Source: an uncultured Bacteroidales bacterium (lineage in GTDB: Bacteria; Bacteroidota; Bacteroidia; Bacteroidales; P3). Taken from it: a DNA stretch of 59,835 nucleotides. The stretch's first letter is position 1; every line of letters begins with the position of its first letter. The notes beneath the pieces are model-generated. The model was not told the origin of the DNA. It did no database searches and saw nothing but the letters and a program-made list of their open reading frames with translations. The translations under genes and the position numbers were made by a program. Below are positions 1 through 7,862 of the stretch, piece after piece. Where the stretch lies: the NCBI GenBank assembly GCA_946406015.1, contig CAMJJD010000007.1, positions 1 through 59,835 on the forward strand, given 5' to 3'.

Positions 1-414
1 GGACATATAGGCACCCCTGATAGTGTGATATTCGGCTATGGGGATGAATTGGACAAGGATTTTCCCAGATTGAAAGAATTGAACGATAATGAGTGTCTTC
101 GACATGTAAAATCAATCAGATATTTGGAGTCTGATAGATACAGGAAGATGTTGGAGTTCCTTGAGTCAGAACCATTCCAGGTGTGTATCATGGGCCATTC
201 ATGTGGCAATTCTGACCGCACCTTGCTTAATACAATATTTGAGCATCCGAATTGCATTTCCATAAAACCTTATTATTACATCAACGAAAAGCAAGAAGAC
301 AATTACCTCGAACTAGTCCAAAACATTTACCGCAACTTTACTAACCTAAAACGTATGCGCGATAAGGTGGTCAATAAAACATACACTGAGCCTCTTATAA
401 AACCAACTATTTAA
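1..414 (+). CDS. AbiH-family abortive infection protein, 5'-truncated
   Basis: This is the C-terminal part of a protein whose beginning lies before the window; the frame is open from base 1, so the GTG at 25 is probably internal. Visible features are an FGYGDE stretch near the left edge and the GHSCGNSDR block followed by the FEHPN and SIKPYYY-like segment, which are typical of the AbiH family (bacteriophage abortive infection). Members are thought to block phage growth by sacrificing the infected cell; the mechanism is not established. The gene is AT-rich relative to the rest of the window, as is the next gene, so both may be horizontally acquired. The family call is from motif memory, not from an alignment. 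Confidence 0.75.
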   Translation, partial: GHIGTPDSVIFGYGDELDKDFPRLKELNDNECLRHVKSIRYLESDRYRKMLEFLESEPFQVCIMGHSCGNSDRTLLNTIFEHPNCISIKPYYYINEKQEDNYLELVQNIYRNFTNLKRMRDKVVNKTYTEPLIKPTI

Positions 415-470
415 ATGCAATAGGAAATAACGTATAGAATAGTGAATGTGTAAATGCGTTAGTCTGTAAT

Positions 471-501
471 TTTGACATTTGAAATAAAACCCGTATCTTT
501 G
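471..501 (+). promoter_or_regulatory. Bacteroidota-type promoter before the AAA ATPase gene
   Basis: TTTG at 471-474, 19 nt, then TATCTTTG at 494-501. This matches the Bacteroidota consensus TTTG/N19-21/TAnnTTTG recognised by the primary sigma factor. The start codon at 582 lies about 80 nt downstream. Confidence 0.75.
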
Positions 502-581
502 CACCCTAAACAGAAATAATCGAATGTATTGAAGAATAAGGACATTTGGAAAACCATACAACAAGTACAAAAAGGAATAAA

Positions 582-1808
582 ATGCAGAAGCAGGATTATA
601 TATATCGCAAACAATACATGCAGCAACTGCGCAACCTGAAAGACCAGAATATCATAAAGGTCATTACTGGTGTGAGACGTTGCGGGAAGTCAACACTGTT
701 GATGATGTTTGCAGACGAGCTGATGGAAAACGGAATCCAAAAGGAGCAAATACAGTTTTATAATTTTGAAGACCTCGACACTCTTGCAATAGGTGACATC
801 TACCAAATTCATACCCTCATTAAGCAACGTCTGGTGGAAGATAAACCCAACTATATTTTTCTGGATGAGGTTCAGAATGTGAAAGAATTCCAACGGCTTG
901 TTGACAGCCTTTATATAAAACCTAATGTAGATGTATATATCACAGGTTCCAATGCGTATATGCTCTCTGGCGAGCTGGCAACACTACTTACCGGTCGTTA
1001 TGTGGAGATTAATATTCTACCATTACAATTTTCTGAATACTATAATTTTATTATGTCAAAATCGCCAAACTTGACAAAAATAGAAACTTTGGCGAATTTT
1101 ATATATTACGGTGGTGTACCTGAATATGTTAAACAAATACAGGTTGGTGAAAAACAAGCCGATTTGTTTGCTGATAGCATATTAAGAACGATTGTGGAAA
1201 AAGACATCTTCCAACGTCTCAACATTACCAATAAACACGACTTCAACAAGATACTTGATTTTATATTCGATTCAGTAGGCTCATATGTGTCACCGCGTTC
1301 TGTCTCAGATACATTGAGAAGTCAAGGAACTGTGGTTGACAAAGAAACAGTGGCCAAATACCTCGATGCAATGAGCGAGGCATACTTGATATACAAGGTT
1401 CCACGATTCGAGATAAAGGGCAAAGGACTGCTGCAAACGATTAACAAATACTATGTTGTCGACCCCTGTTTCGCCAAAGTACGCTTAAAGAAAGGAATTC
1501 TAAAAGACCGTTCTCATTGGCTTGAGAATATGGTATACCTTGAACTTGTCCGACGCAACAGAGATGTATTCATCGGCAAGCGCAACAATCTTGAAGTTGA
1601 TTTTGTTGTCACAGACAACGACGGCTATACATCCTATTATCAAGTGGCTTGGACAACTGAAAATCCAGAGACATTGGAACGTGAATTGGCATCGCTCCGA
1701 GCAATCAAAGATTCCAACCCGAAGTATTTGCTGACGGCGGACAACGACTTTAACCCTGTGTACGACGGCATTCGAAAGTTAAATGTAATTGACTGGTTTC
1801 TACAATAA
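582..1808 (+). CDS. AAA-family ATPase with DUF4143 C-terminal domain
   Basis: A 408-residue ATPase. Residues 30-38 form a Walker A loop (GVRRCGKST), and residues 91-96 a Walker B strand ending in DE, followed by VQNV. A GSNAYML/TGRYVE segment follows, as in the AAA_14 domain. The second half matches DUF4143, a nuclease-like fold (note EVDFVV near residue 345). The ATG at 582 is preferred; a TTG at 546 would add 12 residues. Such proteins are very common and multicopy in Bacteroidota; their role is unknown, although they often sit in defence or mobile regions. Its own promoter lies at 471-501. The neighbourhood (AbiH upstream, decayed gene downstream, AT-rich) fits an acquired segment. Confidence 0.85.
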   Translation: MQKQDYIYRKQYMQQLRNLKDQNIIKVITGVRRCGKSTLLMMFADELMENGIQKEQIQFYNFEDLDTLAIGDIYQIHTLIKQRLVEDKPNYIFLDEVQNVKEFQRLVDSLYIKPNVDVYITGSNAYMLSGELATLLTGRYVEINILPLQFSEYYNFIMSKSPNLTKIETLANFIYYGGVPEYVKQIQVGEKQADLFADSILRTIVEKDIFQRLNITNKHDFNKILDFIFDSVGSYVSPRSVSDTLRSQGTVVDKETVAKYLDAMSEAYLIYKVPRFEIKGKGLLQTINKYYVVDPCFAKVRLKKGILKDRSHWLENMVYLELVRRNRDVFIGKRNNLEVDFVVTDNDGYTSYYQVAWTTENPETLERELASLRAIKDSNPKYLLTADNDFNPVYDGIRKLNVIDWFLQ

Positions 1809-1842
1809 AAATGCGTAAAAGCGCGAAAGTTAAAATGAGTAT

Positions 1843-2230
1843 ATGGATAAGTTTCAGGAAGCAATGTGCGCTTTTGCCAATGATATGCCAGGCTCCCGAG
1901 AGAAGGGATAGTGCGAGACGGTGTCGATGACACTCAAGATGATACTCAAGGTGATACCCAAGGTGTCCCTCAAGATGTTACTCAAGGTGTTACCCAAGAT
2001 GTTACTCAAAGTGGCACTTAAGGTGGCACTCAAGATGTCCTTCAAGATGTCCCTCAAGATGTCCCTCAAGGTGTCCCTCAAGATGCTGATTTTGATATAT
2101 GGATTGAAGAACAAATACATAAAAATCCCAATATTACAACAGAAGACTTGGCCAAACAAAGTGGTGTGACATCAAAGACTATCCACTTTCAACTCCCCGC
2201 TATTGTCCAAGTCCGGTCTAACTCCGCTCC
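1843..2230 (+). pseudogene. Decayed gene with TQ-rich tetrapeptide repeats and C-terminal helix-turn-helix
   Basis: Two frames must be joined to read this. An ATG at 1843 opens a frame that ends at a TAG near 1908. From about 1900 the neighbouring frame continues (REGIVRDGVDDTQ) into a repeat of four residues of the form [DG][VD][TP]Q up to about 2085, interrupted by TAA at 2019-2021. It then reads IWIEEQIHKNPNITTEDLAK and SGVTSKTI, which looks like a winged-helix segment. Similar TQ-repeat linkers before a helix-turn-helix are common in Bacteroidota DNA-binding proteins of the AlbA/RecG-like type; that link is from memory. One frameshift plus one stop argue for a remnant rather than an active gene. 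Confidence 0.5.
1926..2085 (+). repeat. 12-bp tandem repeat, (GAT/GGT)-GTT-ACT-CAA type
   Basis: About a dozen degenerate 12-bp units with consensus GATGTTACTCAA or GGTGTCCCTCAA run in tandem. They encode the tetrapeptide repeat of the decayed gene. The unit is a multiple of three, unlike the 7- and 8-bp arrays elsewhere in the window, so this is a coding repeat and not part of that system. Confidence 0.7.
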
Positions 2231-2317
2231 AGGTCCGCTCGAAAATTGCTCCGCTCGGAGGGCGAAAATGGCGGTGCCGGGAGGGTTGGTGTCGCAGTAT
2301 GGCGAGTGGGGGAGATG

Positions 2318-3304
2318 CTACAGCTTCACCAGACGGTAGTGGCTGCTGCCGAGGCCGAGGCGCTCGGCGTGGGTGATGATATGGGTGCCGTGCTTCTTGT
2401 TGACGCGCTCCTGCAGGGGGCCGGCGTCGTCGCCCTCGGCGTTCTCGTGTCCGAAGACGAGGTCGAGGCAGGCCTTGTCAAGGGCCACGGGGTCGGTGGA
2501 GGCCAGGATGCCCACGTCCTTCATACGCGGCGTCGCCGGGTGCCCGTCGCAGTCGCAGTCGACAGAGAGGTTGTTCATCACGTTGATGTATACGATATTG
2601 CGCCCCTCCTGCTTGAAGTGGCGGTGTACCGCCTCGGCGGCGGTGGCCATGCACTCGAGGAAGGCGTCCTGCTCGGCGGTCTTCCAGCGGCTGTCGGTCT
2701 CGCCGGCCGAGTGGATGTAGAACTTGCCGCTGCGCGACGCCACGCCGATGGAGAGGTTTTTCAGCGCCCCGCCGAAGCCACCCATGGCGTGCCCCTTGAA
2801 GTGCGACAGGTCTATCATGAAGTCGTAGTTGGCCAGGTGGCTGCCCACCTCGTCGTATTTGATATAGGTGGTGTCCCGTACCGGCAGACGCATGGTGCCC
2901 TCGGCGTCCATGATGTCCACGTGGCCGTAGCCGCGCCGCTGCACCTCTTGCTCGTGGCTCTTGGTCTTGGCGCGCGAAGAGAAGGGGTAGGCAGTGTTGC
3001 ACTCCACCAGCGTGCCGTGCACGCACTCCACCAGCGGGATGATGAGCTCCGGCGCCAGCTGGTGGCTCTGCTGCGACTCGCCGGTGCTGATCTTCACCGC
3101 CACGCGCCCCTGCGGCTCGACGCCCAGGGCCTCGAAGACGCGCACCAGCGCCTCGGCGCTGATGTCGGTGGTGAAGTACACCGCCGGGCCGACGGTATCC
3201 GCCGTCTGCTCGTAAGGGGTAGGGAATGTGCTCTTCTGTGCGCAAGCCATTACGCTGGTTGACAATGCAATGATGGCTGCGAAATGTAGGATTCGATGTC
3301 TCAT
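2318..3304 (-). CDS. DUF362 domain lipoprotein
   Basis: A 328-residue protein of the DUF362 family. It begins with a signal peptide ending in SVMAC, a plausible lipobox, so it is probably lipid-anchored in the periplasm. The middle has the family-typical HFKGHAMGGFGGALKNL stretch, and the C-terminal half has VDCDCDGH and the DVGILASTDPVALDKAC block. Many DUF362 proteins also carry 4Fe-4S ferredoxin motifs; only scattered cysteines are visible here, so no cluster is claimed. The frame stays open far upstream on this strand, into aqpZ on the other strand, but the ATG at 3304 is chosen because the signal peptide begins there and a TACTTTTG box lies just upstream. Substrate and role are unknown. 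Confidence 0.85.
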   Translation of the reverse strand: MRHRILHFAAIIALSTSVMACAQKSTFPTPYEQTADTVGPAVYFTTDISAEALVRVFEALGVEPQGRVAVKISTGESQQSHQLAPELIIPLVECVHGTLVECNTAYPFSSRAKTKSHEQEVQRRGYGHVDIMDAEGTMRLPVRDTTYIKYDEVGSHLANYDFMIDLSHFKGHAMGGFGGALKNLSIGVASRSGKFYIHSAGETDSRWKTAEQDAFLECMATAAEAVHRHFKQEGRNIVYINVMNNLSVDCDCDGHPATPRMKDVGILASTDPVALDKACLDLVFGHENAEGDDAGPLQERVNKKHGTHIITHAERLGLGSSHYRLVKL

Positions 3305-3312
3305 AGTGGGCA

Positions 3313-3320
3313 CAAAAGTA
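3313..3320 (-). promoter_or_regulatory. -7 element TACTTTTG directly before the DUF362 gene
   Basis: The minus strand reads TACTTTTG only 8 nt before the ATG at 3304. No clear TTTG box is seen 19-21 nt further upstream. If active, the mRNA leader would be only a few nucleotides long. Confidence 0.45.
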
Positions 3321-3421
3321 CATCTTTTTATCCGATAGATGTCGTTTGGCTGCAATATTTTTTCTAAATATTCGTTAATTGAACGATATGAATCAATGTT
3401 TAACCCAAAAACCATTGTACT

Positions 3422-4150
3422 ATGAAGATTTGTAACAAGATGCTTGCCGAAGGTTTCGGTACCTTCGTGCTGGTGCTGGGCGGCTGCGGTACCGCGCTGT
3501 TCGGCCATGTGGGCTTCCTCGGTGTGGCCATCGCTTTCGGTCTCACGGTCATCGCTATGGCCTACGGCATAGGCCATGTGAGCGGCGCCCACCTCAATCC
3601 CGCCGTGTCGTTCGGCGTGTGGGTCAACGGCCGCATGAGCTTCAAAGACATGCTGCTCTACTGGGTGAGCCAGGTGATCGGCGCCATCATTGCCGGCGCT
3701 GTGCTGCTCGGCATCTACAAGGCCGCGGGCCTGGGCGCTACGGGTGTCTTCGCCGCCAACGGCTACGGCGAGGCTTTCCAAGCCGCCGCCGGTGAGGGCT
3801 ATCTCAACGTGAGCATGTGGGGCGCCTTCGCTGTGGAGGCTGTGCTGACCTTTGTGTTCCTGATGGTCATCCTCGGTGCCACCGACGAGCGCAGCAACAC
3901 CAAGGCCGCCGGCTTGGCCATCGGCCTCACGCTGACGCTCATCCACCTGGTGAGCATCCCGCTGACCAATACCAGCGTCAACCCCGCCCGCTCGATCAGC
4001 CAGGCCATCTTCAGCGACTGCGCCACTTGGAGCGCCTGCAGCCAGCTGTGGCTCTTCATCGTGGCCCCGCTGGTGGGTGCCGCCTTGGCCGGCCTGTTCT
4101 ACAAGTGCGTCTGCGGCGACTGCTGCTGCAAGAAGTGCAAGAAGGACTGA
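3422..4150 (+). CDS. aqpZ: Aquaporin Z-type water channel with Cys-rich tail
   Basis: A 242-residue MIP-family channel with six predicted membrane helices in the inner membrane. Both half-helix signatures are intact: HLNPAVS (NPA at residues 59-61) and SVNPARS (about 186-190, with the arginine of the selectivity filter). The glycine-rich helix contacts and the length fit AqpZ (water) better than the longer GlpF (glycerol). An oddity is the C-terminus, CVCGDCCCKKCKKD, with six cysteines in 14 residues; AqpZ normally ends without such a tail. The gene is monocistronic, divergent from the DUF362 gene, and followed by a strong terminator at 4174-4203. Confidence 0.92.
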   Translation: MKICNKMLAEGFGTFVLVLGGCGTALFGHVGFLGVAIAFGLTVIAMAYGIGHVSGAHLNPAVSFGVWVNGRMSFKDMLLYWVSQVIGAIIAGAVLLGIYKAAGLGATGVFAANGYGEAFQAAAGEGYLNVSMWGAFAVEAVLTFVFLMVILGATDERSNTKAAGLAIGLTLTLIHLVSIPLTNTSVNPARSISQAIFSDCATWSACSQLWLFIVAPLVGAALAGLFYKCVCGDCCCKKCKKD

Positions 4151-4173
4151 CGCTCCCTTGCATGCCAACCCTG

Positions 4174-4203
4174 AAAGCCGCCCCATCCGTGGGCGGCTTT
4201 TTT
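4174..4203 (+). terminator. Rho-independent terminator of aqpZ
   Basis: A perfect 10-bp stem (AAAGCCGCCC at 4174-4183, GGGCGGCTTT at 4191-4200) with a 7-nt loop, running into a T tract (six T in a row at 4198-4203). It sits 23 nt after the aqpZ stop. Confidence 0.9.
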
Positions 4204-4885
4204 GTGTCCTTGGGAAAGGTGGTACGGACGGGACGTGCAACAAAAAGCCCCTCTGCGGGCAGGGCGGAGGGAGACTTAAATTGAAAATTGAAAAAAGAAA
4301 ATTGAAATTGTTGTTGTCATTTCGACTTTCAACTGTAAACCGTAAACCGTAAACTTTATCCTTTTTTGACTCTTTGGCTTTTCGACTCTTTGACTCGTTG
4401 ACTCAGCGACTCAGTCACTCGCCGCCTCAACACAAGGAGTTAAGGAGACAGGAGATAAGGAGATAAGACAAATGTACTGTTTGGGGAAATGGTTAACGGT
4501 TAATGGTTAATGGTTAAAGTCTACGATTCTAACGTTAATTGCCGTGAATTATCCGTGAATTGTATGCTTCTTTCTTGAACATGAATTGCCATGAATTATC
4601 CATAAATTATCATGAATTATACATTCTTCATTCTACACTCTTCATTCTTAATTCTTCATTCTTAATTTTCACCTTCTCCCGCTGCGCGCAATCCTGGAAA
4701 TCCTGTAAATCCTCTTTCTCTCATTTCTGTCGGGTCGGCTTCATCCTGGAAATCCCTGCGCTTCGCGTAATCCGAGAGATATTTCAACTTTCAACTTTCA
4801 GATTCTTCATTCTTAATTCTTCATTCTTAATTTTTAAGTGCTCTTCGACTCTTTGACTTTTCTACTCTTTGACTTTTCGACTCTT
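4204..4885. repeat. Intergenic block of mixed 7/8-bp arrays and the 102-bp core
   Basis: There is no gene in these 680 bases. From left to right it contains TTGAAAA-type units (4280-4312), GTAAACC units (4335-4355), GACTCTTT octamers (4365-4425), AAGGAGAT octamers (4434-4470), GGTTAAT units (4490-4515), ATGAATTATCC-like units (4534-4620), TTCATTC heptamers (4622-4670), the 102-bp core (4678-4779), TTTCAAC units (4781-4799), TTCATTC again (4802-4835) and GACTCTTT octamers again up to the hydE stop codon at 4886. Translating parts of it gives only repeat-derived peptides. Confidence 0.85.
4678..4779 (+). repeat. 102-bp core element, copy 1
   Basis: It begins CCCGCTGCGCGCAATCC and ends GTAATCCGAGAGA. 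It contains AATCCTGG/AAATCCTGT/AAATCCTC 8-9-bp sub-repeats and a central TCGGGTCGGC. The reverse complement recurs at 58398-58499 (one mismatch seen by eye) and at 58531-58631 (a few changes, one base shorter). It is flanked on both sides by TTTCAAC and TTCATTC heptamers, as are the other copies. Confidence 0.9.
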
Positions 4886-5890
4886 CTACTCAATCTGAAA
4901 GTCGCCCCGGGCGACAGGCATTTCGTATCCGATGGCCTGCATGCGCAGGCGCAGGTCGGTCAGGCTTTCCGCCGCTTCGCTGCCTGTGGAGAGCTTGTTG
5001 TTGTAGATGGCGTAGAGTGCGCGTGTGTCCTGCGGCGAGAGGTTGGGCATGACGACGTTGGCGCCGGCTTCGACGGCGCGTTCGCGTCCGGTGGGGTGCA
5101 GGGTGCCGAGGGCAGTGGTGGCGGGCAGCAGCACGCGCGGGTGCAGGATGCGGATGATGGCCAGCAGGCGCAGGGTGATTTCCACGCTGCCGGCGGGCTC
5201 GTGTTCGAAGGGGGTGCCGTCGGCCGGGATGAAGGGTCCGATGCCCACCATCTCGGGCCGGAAGTCGGCGATGAAGGCGAGGTCTTTGAGCAGGGTGTCG
5301 ACCGTCTGTCCGGGCGACCCCACCATGAAGCCGGCTCCCACCTGGAAGCCCAGGTCGCGCAGGTCGGCGAGACATTGCATGCGGTGGTCGAAGCTCATCG
5401 CGGCGGGGTGGAGCAGGGCGTAGTGGTCGCGGTCGGCGGTCTCGTGGCGCAGCAGGTAGCGGTCGGCGCCGGCCTCGCGCAGCCGCGCAAAGCTCTCGCG
5501 TCCCCGCTCGCCGAGCGAGAGGGTGACGGCGCTGTCGGGGAACTCGCGCTTGATGTCGCCGACGAGGGCGCAAAGCTTTTCGTCGGTGAACCAAGCGTCC
5601 TCGCCGCCTTGCAGCACGAAGGTGCGGAACCCCAGCGCGTGGCCGGTGCGGCAGCAGTCCATTATCTGCTCGGGTGCGAGACGGTAGCGCCGGCAGGCGG
5701 CGTCGCGGCGTATACCGCAGTAGAGGCAGTTGTTGCGGCAGTGGTTGCTGATTTCGATGAGGCCGCGGATGAAGACGCGGCGGCCATAGATTTCGTCGCG
5801 CAGGCGGCGCGCTTCAGCGCCCAGCTCGTCGAGCACCGTCGGGTCGCTGGTGGTCAGCAGGCGGCGCAGTTCATTTGATGACAAATTCAT
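4886..5890 (-). CDS. hydE: [FeFe]-hydrogenase H-cluster radical SAM maturase HydE
   Basis: A 334-residue radical SAM enzyme. The iron-sulfur motif is C51-x3-C55-x2-C58, followed by a glycine-rich SAM region (FVLQGGED, about 90-97). LRHETAD and GAGFMVGSPGQT are typical of HydE, which with HydG and HydF builds the diiron subcluster of [FeFe]-hydrogenase in the cytoplasm. The ATG at 5890 lies inside the end of the upstream hexosaminidase gene (20-bp overlap, different frame), so translation is likely coupled. HydF, HydG and the hydrogenase itself are not in this window. An octamer repeat array abuts the stop codon. BioB or PylB-like relatives are less likely from the motif set. Confidence 0.88.
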   Translation of the reverse strand: MNLSSNELRRLLTTSDPTVLDELGAEARRLRDEIYGRRVFIRGLIEISNHCRNNCLYCGIRRDAACRRYRLAPEQIMDCCRTGHALGFRTFVLQGGEDAWFTDEKLCALVGDIKREFPDSAVTLSLGERGRESFARLREAGADRYLLRHETADRDHYALLHPAAMSFDHRMQCLADLRDLGFQVGAGFMVGSPGQTVDTLLKDLAFIADFRPEMVGIGPFIPADGTPFEHEPAGSVEITLRLLAIIRILHPRVLLPATTALGTLHPTGRERAVEAGANVVMPNLSPQDTRALYAIYNNKLSTGSEAAESLTDLRLRMQAIGYEMPVARGDFQIE

Positions 5891-7766
5891 ATACCGAGTC
5901 GCGTTCGATGTCTTTGTAAACGGGCAGCAGCTTGATGTGGGTGCCCCGGATGAGGTTGACGGGGCCGAGGTAGATGGCGCTCTCGCGGGTGGGGGTGCTG
6001 AGGTCGGTGGTGTAGAAGATGTAGGTGTTGGGCACCTCGGTGGAGATGGCTATGTTCATAGTGTTGTCGTCGACGCGGCGGGCGGTGAACTGGGGCGTGA
6101 AGGAGCCCTCGCAGTAGTTGTAGCCTTTGACTCTGAGACGCTCTTTCTGCTCCTCGACCTTGCGGCGGAAGCGGTTCCAGTCTTTCTTGGCGGCGGGGCT
6201 CCAGAGGGCCTCGCTGATGGCCAGCATGCGGGGCAGGAGCATGTATTCGGCGTGCTGGGGGGTGTTGATGAACTCGGTCCAGAGGTTGCATTGCCCTCCG
6301 AGGATGTTGGCTTCGACGTGCAGGTTGGTGCCCAGAGGTGCGGGATTGAACTCGTAGGCTTTGCGCAGCGTGATCATGCCGCCGATGGCGTCGGGTTGGT
6401 AGCGGGCGTCGGCTTGGTAGTAGTCGAGGTAGCAGAACTCGGTGGGGCACATGATGACCTTGCGTCCCTCGCGGGCCGCCTCCATGCCGGGCTTGAGGCC
6501 GCGCCACGACATCACCACAGCGTCGTCGCCCAGCATCTCGTTGCGCGAGTTCACGACGGCCTCCATGCCCCAGGAGCCTTCTTTCAGCCCCATGATCTCG
6601 TCCCATCCGATGATGGTCTTGCCCCGCTGTGCGAGGTGTTTCTGCACTTGGGCGATGAACCAGCTCTGCAGCTGCTCCTCGTCGGCGAGGTGTTCCTGCC
6701 GGATGCGTTGCTGGCAGCGCGGACATTGGCGCCAAGCGTCTTTGAAGGCCTCGTCGCCACCGATGTGGATGTAGCGCGAGGGGAATATGTCGCACACCTC
6801 GTCGAGGATGCGGTTGATCATGGCCAGCGACGAGTCGTTGCCGGCGCAGAGCACCGGGGAAGGCCAGCAGGGGCCGATGGCCACGTGGCTTCCTTGTCCG
6901 TTGCACGAGAGCTGTGGGTAGGCTGCCAGCAGGGCGGCACAATGGCCGGGCATCTCCACTTCGGGGATTACCTCGATGCCGCGTTCGGCGGCATACTCGA
7001 TGATTTCCTCCAGCTCCTCGCGGCTGTAGAAGCCGCCGTAGGTGGTGCGCTCGCCGTCACGCGGTGGGTCGGCCTTGCCCCAGGGCTGCCCGTCGCGGTC
7101 GACACGCCAGGAGCCTATGGTGTTCAAGAGCGGATAGCGCTCGCTGGGCAGGCGCCACCCGTGGTCGTCGGTGAGGTGGAAGTGGAATCGGTTCATCTTG
7201 TAGTTCGCCATCACATCGAGGTATTTCTTGATGAACTTCACGGGGAAGAAGTGGCGGCTCACGTCGAGATGCACGCCGCGCCATTCGAAGCGCGGGTAGT
7301 CGAGAATGGTGCATTCGGGCAGCGTGATGCTGCTGTAAACGGTATTGGTCACGTCGTTCGGAAGCATCTGCGCCAGCGTCTGGTAGGCGTAGAAGATGCC
7401 CCGCTCGGTGTTGGCGCTCAGCGTGATGCCCGACGAGCGTACCTCCAGCAGGTAGCCTTCGTCGCCCAGTTCGGGGTTGACGGTGTCGTAGAGCACCAGC
7501 TCGATGTCGCTGTTGCTCGACATCGACACCAGTTTGGGGCGCAGCCGCGCGTGGCGCAACGACTTCATGATGTACTTCACGGTGGCCGAGTTCTGGCCCA
7601 GCTTGGCGACGCTCAGCTTGGGATTTCCGTGCAGCGTGAACGATCCCTCTTTCTGTACCATGAATACTGGCTCGGGGACGACATTGAGTTCCCTGACCAC
7701 AGCCTTGCGGCCGCAACCTGTGGCCAGCAAGGCCGCGGTGAATAAAAGGAGTATGGTGCGTCTCAT
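5871..7766 (-). CDS. GH20 beta-N-acetylhexosaminidase, lipoprotein
   Basis: A 631-residue glycoside hydrolase. A signal peptide with lipobox LLATGC suggests attachment to a membrane. A GH20b-type N-terminal domain (VVPEPVFMVQ onward) precedes the catalytic barrel, which contains the HIGGDEAF motif near residue 335 with the Asp-Glu pair that acts through substrate-assisted catalysis. The enzyme releases terminal GlcNAc or GalNAc from glycans such as mucin or chitin fragments. The ATG at 7766 is chosen for its signal peptide; an upstream ATG at 7829 would add 21 hydrophilic residues. It is the first gene of a two-gene unit with hydE. Confidence 0.9.
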   Translation of the reverse strand: MRRTILLLFTAALLATGCGRKAVVRELNVVPEPVFMVQKEGSFTLHGNPKLSVAKLGQNSATVKYIMKSLRHARLRPKLVSMSSNSDIELVLYDTVNPELGDEGYLLEVRSSGITLSANTERGIFYAYQTLAQMLPNDVTNTVYSSITLPECTILDYPRFEWRGVHLDVSRHFFPVKFIKKYLDVMANYKMNRFHFHLTDDHGWRLPSERYPLLNTIGSWRVDRDGQPWGKADPPRDGERTTYGGFYSREELEEIIEYAAERGIEVIPEVEMPGHCAALLAAYPQLSCNGQGSHVAIGPCWPSPVLCAGNDSSLAMINRILDEVCDIFPSRYIHIGGDEAFKDAWRQCPRCQQRIRQEHLADEEQLQSWFIAQVQKHLAQRGKTIIGWDEIMGLKEGSWGMEAVVNSRNEMLGDDAVVMSWRGLKPGMEAAREGRKVIMCPTEFCYLDYYQADARYQPDAIGGMITLRKAYEFNPAPLGTNLHVEANILGGQCNLWTEFINTPQHAEYMLLPRMLAISEALWSPAAKKDWNRFRRKVEEQKERLRVKGYNYCEGSFTPQFTARRVDDNTMNIAISTEVPNTYIFYTTDLSTPTRESAIYLGPVNLIRGTHIKLLPVYKDIERDSVYEFVIK

Positions 7767-7809
7767 CTGTGTTCTTCTTTTATCCCAATAACGCCGGTTT
7801 GTACTTATT

Positions 7810-7830
7810 ATTGTATCCTTGTTATACAAT
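7810..7830. promoter_or_regulatory. Inverted repeat in the divergent gap before the flippase gene
   Basis: ATTGTAT at 7810-7816 and ATACAAT at 7824-7830 form a 7-bp inverted repeat between the divergent hexosaminidase and flippase genes. TATCCTTG inside it resembles the Bacteroidota -7 box. It could be an operator or promoter part; no binding protein is known. Confidence 0.3.
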
Positions 7831-7862
7831 AAAAGGGACAGTGGTGCGTTAAAGAAACCGTT

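Noticed and set aside
1926-2085. Membership of the TQ-coding repeat in the 7/8-bp array system
   Set aside because: Its unit is 12 bp, a codon multiple, and it encodes a known type of tetrapeptide linker.
2318-4243. A single 641-residue minus-strand protein including the DUF362 region
   Set aside because: The upstream half lies antisense to a clear aquaporin gene and has shadow-type composition; the signal peptide starts at 3304.
4560-4856. A 98-residue plus-strand protein
   Set aside because: Its sequence (FILNSSFLIF repeats) is simply the translation of TTCATTC heptamers.
4838-5878. Long plus-strand open frame opposite hydE
   Set aside because: It is antisense to a gene with the intact C-x3-C-x2-C motif; long antisense frames are expected in GC-rich coding DNA. 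The same reasoning removes the frames opposite the hexosaminidase, pepD, YfhO, the M20 enzyme and purA.
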